From assembly GCA_025464025.1 (NCBI GenBank), contig JAODBP010000001.1, forward strand, positions 1-5,059: a stretch of 5,059 bases of DNA, in the 5' to 3' direction. Numbering within the stretch: the stretch's first letter is position 1; each line of letters begins with the position of its first letter. Made by a program: the position numbers and the translations under genes. Below, piece after piece: positions 1 to 5,059 of the stretch. This stretch comes from Actinomycetes bacterium. GTDB taxonomy: Bacteria > Actinomycetota > Acidimicrobiia > Acidimicrobiales > CADCSY01. The notes beneath the pieces are model-generated. The model ran no database searches and was not told the DNA's origin. It saw only the letters and a program-made list of their open reading frames with translations.

Positions 1-512
1 TGGGCGAAGGCATCGAGGGCCTGGTGCACATCTCCGAGATGAGCCAGCACCACGTCGACCTGCCCGAGCAGGTCGTCACCCCGGGCGAGGAGCTGTGGGT
101 CAAGATCATCGACCTCGACCTCCAGCGCCGCCGGATCAGCCTGTCGATCAAGCAGGCCGCCGAGGGTGGCGAGGTCGCCGAGGAGTACCGCGAGCACTTC
201 GGCGAGCACGCCTACGACGAAGAGGGCAACTACATCGGCGGCGAGACCGATCCCGCCGTCGAGCAGGCCTGGGCCGAGTACTACGAGCAGTACCCCGAGG
301 CCCGGCCCGAGGGCCTGGCCCCGGAGGCCCCGGCCGCCGATGCCGGTGAGACGGCCGATGCTCCGGCCGCCGAGGCCCCTGCGGCCGAGGTCACCGAGGC
401 CGCTCCGGCTGCCGAAGCCGAGGCTCCCGCTGTCGAGGCGCCGGCTGCCGAGGCTGTCGCCGACGAGGCGCCGGTTGCCGAAGGTGCGGCCGACGAGGCA
501 CCCGAGGCCTAG
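1..512 (+). CDS. rpsA: 30S ribosomal protein S1, C-terminal part (5' end outside window)
   Basis: S1 binds mRNA on the small ribosomal subunit through tandem S1 (OB-fold) domains and helps initiate translation. Only the C-terminal end is present. The reading frame begins at base 3 and is already inside an S1 domain: GEGIEGLVHISEMS is the typical mid-domain G-x-x-G-L-V-H-x-S-E motif, followed by VTPGEELWVKIIDLDLQRRR and ISLSIKQ, the usual closing strands of the last S1 repeat. After it comes a short actinobacterial-type extension containing YDEEGNYIGG, which resembles the post-S1 segment of mycobacterial RpsA. From base 318 to 509 there is a 64-residue low-complexity tail rich in Ala, Glu and Pro with repeated AEAPA-like units. 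The stop is TAG at 510-512. Synteny with coaE and uvrB agrees with the assignment. The family call is firm; the tail's role is unknown. Confidence 0.95.
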   Translation, partial: GEGIEGLVHISEMSQHHVDLPEQVVTPGEELWVKIIDLDLQRRRISLSIKQAAEGGEVAEEYREHFGEHAYDEEGNYIGGETDPAVEQAWAEYYEQYPEARPEGLAPEAPAADAGETADAPAAEAPAAEVTEAAPAAEAEAPAVEAPAAEAVADEAPVAEGAADEAPEA

Positions 513-531
513 CGCCCCGACGATCGAGTGG

Positions 532-555
532 AGGACCCGCCTTCGGGCGGGTCCT
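532..555 (+). terminator. Intrinsic-type terminator hairpin after rpsA
   Basis: AGGACCCGCC (532-541), loop TTCG (542-545) and GGCGGGTCCT (546-555) form a perfect 10-bp GC-rich stem with a stable UUCG tetraloop. It starts 19 bases after the rpsA stop. The downstream + strand tract (TTCGCCGTTTT) is only moderately T-rich, so termination may be imperfect or factor-assisted. The minus-strand gene ends at 585, so rpsA and that gene converge on this hairpin. The minus side lacks a T-run after the stem, so it fits rpsA best, though it could also block or protect the opposing transcript. Confidence 0.85.
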
Positions 556-584
556 TCGCCGTTTTGCGGGCGACTGCCGAAGGG

Positions 585-1613
585 TCAGTACTGCGGCGGG
601 GCGGGCGGTGCCGGCGGCTGGCCCTGGGCCAGCGTGGCGGTGAGCAGCGAGCGGATGGCCCGCATCTCGCCCAGCAGCTCGACCATGGCGCCGTCGTTCG
701 AGGCGGCACCCGGCACCCCACCCGAGGCCTGGGCCTCGGCGAGGATGCGCTGGGCCTCCACCTGGGCGTCGGCCTTGACCTGCTCGGCGCTCTTCTCGGC
801 CATGGCCAGGGTCTGTCCGAGCTGGCTCTCCATGCCCTTGAACCGCTCGACCTCGCTCTCCAGGACCCGGAGCCGCTCGATGAGCTGCTGGCGCTCCTGG
901 AGCATGTTCTCGATGCTGTCGGCGACCGTGTCGAGGGCGCGGTCGACGGCTTCGGTGTCGTAGCCCTTGCGGGTCTGGGCGAAGCGAACCTGGCGGAGGT
1001 CGTCGGGGGTGATCGACATCGGGTGTTCAACGTAGGCCATGTCCGGGGGCGCCGTCATGGACCGGGGCCTCGGGCCGGCCGGCAGGGCGAGCGGCTGGTG
1101 GGCGAGCTCGAACGGGTCGTCCGGGTCCTCGAGGAAGGCGAGCGGCGTCCGCCGGCCCAGCACGAGCAGCACGATGAAGCCGACGACGAGCGCCCCGGCG
1201 ACCAGTTGGAGCAGCCGCTGGCGGGCGGCCAGGAGCAGCCAGCCGATGAGCGGCACCCGGCGATCGGCCCGACCGATGAGGTCGCGGTCGGTGACGGTGA
1301 CGACCCCGGCCCGGGCGCCGACGAGGCGGTACTCGGTCGCCGAGCCGACCTGTCGGGTGCGCCGGACGACGCCGACGACGGTGCCGCCGCGGCGGTGGGC
1401 GGCGAGGACGTCGCCCGCCACGACGTCGGGCGTCTCGATGTCCCGCACCAGGACGGCGTCGCCGGTGCTGTAGCCCGGCAGCCGGTTCGAGCTGTCGATG
1501 GGGACGATCGGCGGGCTGACCTTGCGGCTGGTGAGGAGCCCGACGTAGAGGCTGGTGCCGGTGAGGGCGAGCAGGAGCACCGCCCACGCCGCCCCAGTCG
1601 CCACCCGTCGCAC
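585..1613 (-). CDS. Membrane protein: signal-peptidase-like (S26/SipW-type) domain fused to DivIVA domain
   Basis: The predicted protein has 342 residues from GTG at 1613. Residues 8-27 form a hydrophobic helix after an Arg-rich start (VRRVATG). Residues about 34-126 resemble a SipW/archaeal-type signal peptidase: SSNRLPGYSTGD (41-52) aligns with the SGSMEPTxxTGD box, VVAGDV with the VGDV strand, and VPLIGW with the closing iPxxG segment. The nucleophile position is Asn43, the usual His position is Val80, and the GDAN box reads GARA (99-102), so catalysis looks lost. A second helix spans about 137-153, followed by RR, which places the C-terminus in the cytoplasm. Residues about 199-295 are a DivIVA domain (SITPDDLRQVRF, TRKGYDTEAVDRALD) with a long coiled coil, then a Pro/Ala-rich end. 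DivIVA proteins are scaffolds for polar growth and division. No stop separates the two halves. I chose GTG 1613 because TACGGT lies 7 bases upstream, as at coaE and uvrB; GTG 1622 and GTG 1604 are alternatives. A separate DivIVA gene could start at ATG 1058, 1040 or 1019, but then the upstream frame would have no stop of its own. Confidence 0.8.
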   Translation of the reverse strand: MRRVATGAAWAVLLLALTGTSLYVGLLTSRKVSPPIVPIDSSNRLPGYSTGDAVLVRDIETPDVVAGDVLAAHRRGGTVVGVVRRTRQVGSATEYRLVGARAGVVTVTDRDLIGRADRRVPLIGWLLLAARQRLLQLVAGALVVGFIVLLVLGRRTPLAFLEDPDDPFELAHQPLALPAGPRPRSMTAPPDMAYVEHPMSITPDDLRQVRFAQTRKGYDTEAVDRALDTVADSIENMLQERQQLIERLRVLESEVERFKGMESQLGQTLAMAEKSAEQVKADAQVEAQRILAEAQASGGVPGAASNDGAMVELLGEMRAIRSLLTATLAQGQPPAPPAPPQY

Positions 1614-1620
1614 GGGGCAC

Positions 1621-1626
1621 ACCGTA
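1621..1626 (-). promoter_or_regulatory. Putative -10 box (TACGGT) of the DivIVA-fusion gene
   Basis: Read on the minus strand, TACGGT fits the actinobacterial TANNNT -10 consensus and is followed by exactly 7 bases before GTG at 1613. This predicts a leaderless transcript starting at or next to the start codon. No convincing -35 or Shine-Dalgarno is visible for this start. A GGAGG lies further up but is too far from any in-frame GTG for normal spacing. It is inferred from pattern and from the same spacing at two other genes in the window. Confidence 0.45.
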
Positions 1627-1652
1627 CGGCCCACCCCCCACCTCCGAGGCGT

Positions 1653-1658
1653 TACCTT
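1653..1658 (+). promoter_or_regulatory. Putative -10 box (TACCTT) of coaE
   Basis: TACCTT matches TANNNT and lies 7 bases before the coaE GTG at 1666. No Shine-Dalgarno precedes that GTG (the preceding bases are CCCCCAC), so a leaderless mRNA is the simplest reading. The box is 26 bases from the oppositely oriented -10 box at 1621-1626, so the two divergent promoters overlap and RNA polymerase could not easily occupy both at once. Confidence 0.5.
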
Positions 1659-1665
1659 CCCCCAC

Positions 1666-2268
1666 GTGAAGGTCGTGGGTCTGACCGGGGGGATCGGCTC
1701 GGGGAAGTCGACGGTGTCGGCGCTCCTCCGCGAGCGCGGGGCGGTGGTCGTCGACGCCGACGCCCTCGTGCGGGAGCTCCAGGAGCCGGGGATGCCCGTC
1801 TTCGAGGCCATGGTCGAGCGCTTCGGGCCCGGCATCGTCGGGCCCGACGGCGCCCTCGATCGCCAGGCCGTCGCCGACATCGTGTTCAACGACCCCGAGG
1901 CGCTCGCTGCCCTCAACGGCATCGTCCACCCTGCCGTGGGGCTCGAGGTCTACGCCCGCATCGCGGCCCACGAGGGGACCGACGACGTGGTGATCGCCGA
2001 CATCCCGCTCCTGGCCGAGGGCAACAGCGCCATCAAGATGTCCGGCGTGCTCGTGGTCGACACGCCGACCGAGACCCAGGTCGAGCGCCTGGTCGGCTCG
2101 CGCGGCTTCCCCGAGGCCGACGCCCGGGCCCGCATCAGCCGCCAGGCGTCGCGGGAGGACCGGCTGGCCAAGGCCGACCACGTCGTCGACAACTCGGGGT
2201 CGCACGACGACCTCGTCGCCCAGCTCGACGGCGTCTGGGCGTGGATCGCCAGTCTCCCTGACACCTGA
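1666..2268 (+). CDS. coaE: Dephospho-CoA kinase
   Basis: CoaE catalyses the last step of coenzyme A synthesis in the cytoplasm: ATP-dependent phosphorylation of the 3'-hydroxyl of dephospho-CoA's ribose. The 200-residue protein starts KVVGLTGGIGSGKST, a textbook P-loop (GGIGSGKST at 8-16). It continues with VVDADALV (Asp30/Asp32 region, substrate site), LDR (64-66), LNGIVHP (83-89), DIPLL (112-116), and a Lid-type helix region ending RQASREDRLAKADHVVDNSGS, all characteristic of the family. GTG 1666 is chosen because it sits directly before the P-loop strand and 7 bases after a TANNNT box; the frame stays open upstream to 1555 but that part lacks family similarity. Length equals that of ordinary single-domain CoaE. 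The extra C-terminal UPF0157/GrpB-like domain of mycobacterial CoaE is absent. It is divergent from the DivIVA-fusion gene and is followed by the degenerate GGDEF gene. Confidence 0.96.
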   Translation: MKVVGLTGGIGSGKSTVSALLRERGAVVVDADALVRELQEPGMPVFEAMVERFGPGIVGPDGALDRQAVADIVFNDPEALAALNGIVHPAVGLEVYARIAAHEGTDDVVIADIPLLAEGNSAIKMSGVLVVDTPTETQVERLVGSRGFPEADARARISRQASREDRLAKADHVVDNSGSHDDLVAQLDGVWAWIASLPDT

Positions 2269-2284
2269 TCTCTCCGACACCTGA
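2253..2284 (+). repeat. Imperfect tandem repeat across the coaE stop codon
   Basis: TCTCC-CT-GACACCTGA (2253-2268) is followed by TCTCC-GACACCTGA (2271-2284). The two copies share 14 bases; the first has two extra bases between its blocks, and two bases (TC) separate the copies. The first copy carries the coaE stop TGA (2266-2268). It looks like a small tandem duplication; no function can be assigned. Confidence 0.6.
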
Positions 2285-2313
2285 GCCACTGAGGGCGCAC
2301 AACTCGCCGACAA

Positions 2314-2325
2314 CGACTGCAGTCG
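2314..2325. repeat. 12-bp perfect palindrome upstream of the GGDEF-like gene
   Basis: CGACTGCAGTCG is a perfect inverted repeat located 28 bases before ATG 2354. An overlapping weak hairpin can also form from GCCGAC (2306-2311) with GTCGGC (2322-2327). It could be an operator half-site pair or chance in GC-rich DNA. The 85-base gap 2269-2353 contains no TA dinucleotide, hence no TANNNT box, so the downstream gene is probably co-transcribed with coaE or uses another kind of promoter. Confidence 0.3.
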
Positions 2326-2353
2326 GCCACGGAGCGTGCCGAGACCTGACTCC

Positions 2354-3349
2354 ATGGCAGGGATGCGCAAGGTGTCGGCAGGCATGCTGGTGATCGCGAT
2401 GGCCGCGCTGGCCATGCTGGCGTGGTGGAGCATGCTCGCCGCGGAGCGGGCCGCGGTGCGGGCCAGCGAGGACGGGGCCCACAAGGCCGCCGTCGCCGCC
2501 GCCCTGGCGGTGGGTGCCGAGTCCCGCGCCGGAGGCGACGTCGCCGGCGTGGTGGCCATGGCCGAGCAGGCCGGTGGCCTCCGCCTCGAGGTGCTGGACC
2601 AGTCCGGCCGGCGCGTCGCCGGCGGCGCCACGGCGGGCGCCCAGCTCACGACCGTCGCCGTGCCCGGCACCGAGCTGACCGTGAGCGCCGAGGTCGAGGG
2701 CCGGGCCGGGCTGGGCCTGGGTCGCTTCAGCCACCTCATCACGGCCGTCGCCTTCCTCGTCATGGCCGGCTCGGTGTCCCTGCTCGTGATCGTGACCCGC
2801 CAGCGCCGCCTGGCCCACGCCGAGATCGCCCGCCTGGGCCAGCGCTGGGAGGAGACGGCGGCGTCCGACGACCTCACCGGTCTGGGCAACCGCACCCGCC
2901 TGCTGGAGGACACCGACGCCCTCATCGCCCGTGGCTCCCGCTACGGCAACTCGTTCGGGCTCGCCCTGTTCGAGGTGTCGGGCTCGGATGGGCCTGGCGA
3001 GCCGTCGGAAGGCCTGGTGCTGGCCGTGTCCGAGCTCGTCGCCGCCGAGGCCCGCGGCGCCGACCTCTGCTACCGGGTCGGCGAGGGACGGTTCGTCACG
3101 TTGCTGCCCGAGCAGGACGAGACGGGCGCCGCCCTGGCCGCCGAGCGCATCCGCCGGGCCATCGGTGAGCGCCTCGGCCAGTCGGCCCTCACCGGCGTGT
3201 CGGCCTTCAGCCCGTGGCTGCCCTGCAGCGCTGCCGACCTGCTGGTGCGGGCCGAGCTCGACCTCGGGGCCTCGGCCCTGGTGGGCGACCGTGGGATCGA
3301 GCGCTACGCCGCCCGGCAGGTGCACGTGCCCACCCACGCCCAGGCGTAG
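2354..3349 (+). CDS. Membrane protein with degenerate GGDEF domain (probable c-di-GMP-binding, non-catalytic)
   Basis: The 331-residue product has a transmembrane helix at about 9-28 (MLVIAMAALAMLAWWSML), an extracytoplasmic segment of about 100 residues that contains LEVLDQSGRRVAGG (reminiscent of small Cache-type sensor folds, but not certain), and a second helix at about 128-148. A cytoplasmic GGDEF-family domain follows from about 170 to 320. The family's entry motif is intact (DDLTGLGNRTRL, 172 onward). The signature GGDEF is replaced by GEGRF (243-247, within RVGEGRFVTLLP), and the FKxxND substrate segment is missing, so diguanylate cyclase activity is unlikely. RGAD (234-237) sits five residues before GEGRF, exactly where active cyclases carry the RxxD c-di-GMP inhibitory site. 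ATG 2354 is preferred by position before the first helix; GTG 2336 and ATG 2363 are alternatives and none has a good ribosome-binding site. The stop is TAG at 3347-3349. Confidence 0.8.
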   Translation: MAGMRKVSAGMLVIAMAALAMLAWWSMLAAERAAVRASEDGAHKAAVAAALAVGAESRAGGDVAGVVAMAEQAGGLRLEVLDQSGRRVAGGATAGAQLTTVAVPGTELTVSAEVEGRAGLGLGRFSHLITAVAFLVMAGSVSLLVIVTRQRRLAHAEIARLGQRWEETAASDDLTGLGNRTRLLEDTDALIARGSRYGNSFGLALFEVSGSDGPGEPSEGLVLAVSELVAAEARGADLCYRVGEGRFVTLLPEQDETGAALAAERIRRAIGERLGQSALTGVSAFSPWLPCSAADLLVRAELDLGASALVGDRGIERYAARQVHVPTHAQA

Positions 3350-3350
3350 C

Positions 3351-3372
3351 TGTCACACCCCCTCCGTAGACT
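3351..3372 (+). promoter_or_regulatory. uvrB promoter resembling the PafBC (RecA-independent) DNA-damage promoter
   Basis: TGTCA (3351-3355) is followed, at the expected distance, by the -10 box TAGACT (3367-3372). The published actinobacterial RecA-NDp/PafBC-type pattern, as I recall it, is TTGTCAGTGGC-N6-TAGggT. Here the bases read CTGTCA, 11 bases, TAGACT, the same spacing. The GTG following TGTCA in the consensus is not conserved (CAC here). The -10 box is 7 bases before the GTG start of uvrB, giving a leaderless transcript. The -10 assignment is firmer than the PafBC assignment. No LexA-type GAAC-N4-GTTC box is visible nearby. Confidence 0.5.
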
Positions 3373-3379
3373 CGACGGC

Positions 3380-5059
3380 GTGCCGCCGTTCAAGCTCCAC
3401 TCCGACTTCGCGCCTGCGGGTGACCAGCCCAAGGCCATCGAGGCCCTGACCGAGGGGATCAACCGCGGCGACCGGTTCCAGACCCTCCTCGGCATCACCG
3501 GGTCGGGCAAGAGCGCCACCATCGCCTGGACCATCGAGCAGGTCCAGAAGCCCACCCTGGTCATCGCCCCGAACAAGTCGCTGGCCGCCCAGCTTGCCAA
3601 CGAGTTCAAGGAGTTCTTCCCGGAGAACCGGGTCGAGTACTTCGTCAGCTACTACGACTACTACCAGCCCGAGGCCTACATCGCCTCGAGCGACACCTAC
3701 ATCGAGAAGGACTCGTCGGTCAACGACGAGATCGACCGCCTGCGCCACTCGGCCACCTCGGCCCTGCTCGGCCGGCGCGACGTGATCGTGGTGGCCTCGG
3801 TGTCGTGCATCTACGGCCTCGGCTCGCCCGAGGAGTACGAGCGCCAGATCCTCCGGCTCAAGACGGGCGCCCGGCACGACCAGCGCTACATCCTCTCGAA
3901 GCTGGTCGACATGCAGTACGAGCGCAACGACATGAACCTGGTGCGCGGCAAGTTCCGGGTGCGGGGCGACACCATCGAGCTGCACCCGGCCTACGAGGAC
4001 CACGCCGTGCGCATCGAGCTGTTCGGCGACGACGTCGAGCGCATCAGCCGGGTCGACATGCTCACGGGGGAGCGGCTGGAGGACATCGACGACCTCACCG
4101 TCTTCCCGGCCACCCACTACGTCACCGGCACCGAGCGGATGCAGAAGGCCATCGCCCGCATCGAGGCCGAGCTGCAGGAGCGGCTGGCGTGGTTCCAGGC
4201 CGAGGGCAAGCTGCTCGAGGCCCAGCGCCTCCGCATGCGCACCCAGTACGACCTCGAGATGATGGCCGAGGTCGGGTTCTGCAACGGGATCGAGAACTAC
4301 TCCGGTCCGCTCGACGGCCGGGCCCCGGGCGAGGCGCCCTACACCCTGATCGACTACTTCCCGAAGGACTTCCTGCTGGTGCTCGACGAGAGCCACCAGT
4401 CGATCCCGCAGCTCCACGGGCAGTACGAGGGCGACCGGTCGCGGAAGAACAACCTCATCGACTTCGGCTTCCGGCTCCCGTCGGCCGCCGACAACCGGCC
4501 GCTGCGGTTCGAGGAGTTCCTCGGCAAGGTCAACCAGGCCGTGCTCCTGTCGGCCACGCCGGGGCCGTGGGAGCTGCAGCACTCCGAGCAGATCGTCGAG
4601 CAGATCGTGCGGCCCACCGGCCTGGTCGACCCCGAGGTGATCGTGAAGCCCACCAAGGGCCAGATCGACGACCTCATGGAGCAGATCGGCACCCGGATCG
4701 AGAAGGGCGACCGCGTCCTCGTCACCACGCTCACCAAGAAGATGGCCGAGGACCTCACCGACTACCTGCTCGAGCAGGGGCTCCGGGTCCGGTACCTGCA
4801 CTCGAACATCGACACGATCCAGCGCATCGAGATCCTGCGCGACCTCCGCCTCGGCGAGTTCGACGTGCTCGTCGGCATCAACCTGCTGCGTGAGGGCCTC
4901 GACCTGCCCGAGGTGTCGCTCGTCGCCATCCTCGACGCCGACAAGGAGGGCTTCCTCCGCTCGGAGACCTCGCTCATCCAGACCATGGGACGCGCCGCCC
5001 GCAACGTCGACGGCCAGGTGATCATGTACGCCGACCAGGTCACGAACTCGATGCAGCGG
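3380..5059 (+). CDS. uvrB: Excinuclease ABC subunit B (3' end outside window)
   Basis: UvrB receives damaged DNA from UvrA, verifies the lesion and recruits UvrC for incision in nucleotide excision repair. The first 560 residues are present. Visible landmarks are the N-terminal [11 protein letters not shown] motif ([11 protein letters not shown]), Walker A GITGSGKS (38-45, the Ser form usual in actinobacteria), and the beta-hairpin [14 protein letters not shown] (87-100) whose tyrosines 91, 92, 94 and 95 clamp [14 protein letters not shown] follows, then the helicase DESH box (336-339), SATPGPWE, and motif [11 protein letters not shown] (534-542) with the arginine finger region. The family usually has about 670-700 residues, so roughly the last 110-140, including the UvrC-binding UVR motif, lie beyond the edge. 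GTG 3380 is selected because it gives the canonical N-terminus and follows a TANNNT box by 7 bases; no Shine-Dalgarno is seen. All visible catalytic motifs are intact. Confidence 0.97.
   Translation, partial: MPPFKLHSDFAPAGDQPKAIEALTEGINRGDRFQTLLGITGSGKSATIAWTIEQVQKPTLVIAPNKSLAAQLANEFKEFFPENRVEYFVSYYDYYQPEAYIASSDTYIEKDSSVNDEIDRLRHSATSALLGRRDVIVVASVSCIYGLGSPEEYERQILRLKTGARHDQRYILSKLVDMQYERNDMNLVRGKFRVRGDTIELHPAYEDHAVRIELFGDDVERISRVDMLTGERLEDIDDLTVFPATHYVTGTERMQKAIARIEAELQERLAWFQAEGKLLEAQRLRMRTQYDLEMMAEVGFCNGIENYSGPLDGRAPGEAPYTLIDYFPKDFLLVLDESHQSIPQLHGQYEGDRSRKNNLIDFGFRLPSAADNRPLRFEEFLGKVNQAVLLSATPGPWELQHSEQIVEQIVRPTGLVDPEVIVKPTKGQIDDLMEQIGTRIEKGDRVLVTTLTKKMAEDLTDYLLEQGLRVRYLHSNIDTIQRIEILRDLRLGEFDVLVGINLLREGLDLPEVSLVAILDADKEGFLRSETSLIQTMGRAARNVDGQVIMYADQVTNSMQR

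Noticed and set aside
585..1058. DivIVA protein as an independent gene starting at ATG 1058, 1040 or 1019
   Set aside because: Possible, but the upstream signal-peptidase-like frame has no stop codon before it, no Shine-Dalgarno precedes these ATGs, and topology supports a fusion. A TACGTT nine bases before ATG 1019 keeps an internal start from being fully excluded.
528..2261. Long + strand open frame overlapping the DivIVA-fusion gene and coaE
   Set aside because: It overlaps two recognisable genes in other frames and has biased, repetitive composition without domains.
2306..2327. Rho-independent terminator after coaE
   Set aside because: The hairpin has only six paired bases with a 10-base loop and no T-tract follows, so termination is not supported.
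1027..2925. A very long minus-strand open frame running opposite coaE and the GGDEF-like gene
   Set aside because: It is low-complexity (Arg/Gly/Pro/Ala-rich), has no recognisable domain, and mirrors the codons of well-supported genes. Long antisense frames are expected in DNA with GC-saturated third positions.
3300..3380. LexA (SOS) box upstream of uvrB
   Set aside because: No GAAC-N4-GTTC or close variant was found in this stretch.
3353..4801. Long minus-strand open frame antisense to uvrB
   Set aside because: Its Leu/Val/Asp/Glu/Gly-rich composition is what an antisense reading of UvrB codons gives; no motif supports it and uvrB is certain.
1..5059. tRNA/rRNA genes, CRISPR arrays, insertion sequences, phage or toxin–antitoxin modules
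   Set aside because: No cloverleaf-like segment, regularly spaced repeat, transposase motif or terminal inverted repeat was seen; coding density is high and explained by the listed genes.

Overview
This is a GC-rich window (third codon positions are almost all G or C) with the order rpsA – coaE – uvrB on the + strand. That order is typical of Actinomycetota; Mycobacterium tuberculosis has rpsA, coaE and uvrB as near neighbours. Sequence style (leaderless GTG starts behind TANNNT boxes, actinobacterial UvrB P-loop GITGSGKS, DivIVA-family protein) supports the phylum. A deep-branching, Acidimicrobiia-like actinobacterium is my guess, but the window alone does not prove it.

Layout: (1) 1-512, the 3' end of rpsA (ribosomal protein S1) with a long Ala/Glu/Pro-rich acidic tail. 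(2) 532-555, a strong GC hairpin terminator. (3) 585-1613, minus strand, a single open frame encoding a membrane protein in which a signal-peptidase-I-like (SipW/S26B-type) extracytoplasmic domain lies between two transmembrane helices and is followed by a cytoplasmic DivIVA domain and coiled coil. The peptidase-like domain appears to lack the catalytic residues. (4) 1614-1665, a 52-base divergent intergenic region with a TANNNT box facing each way. (5) 1666-2268, coaE (dephospho-CoA kinase). (6) 2354-3349, a two-helix membrane protein with a degenerate GGDEF domain (GEGRF) that still has the inhibitory-site motif RxxD at the canonical spacing. (7) 3380-5059, uvrB, running off the right edge and preceded by a promoter that resembles the RecA-independent DNA-damage (PafBC-type) promoter of actinobacteria.

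The window combines housekeeping functions (translation, CoA synthesis, nucleotide excision repair) with two less ordinary membrane proteins. Both look like former enzymes turned into binding or scaffold modules: a pseudo-signal-peptidase joined to a polar-growth/division scaffold domain, and a pseudo-diguanylate-cyclase that may sense c-di-GMP. These two are the most interesting parts of the window. No RNA genes, CRISPR arrays, insertion sequences or phage genes were seen.
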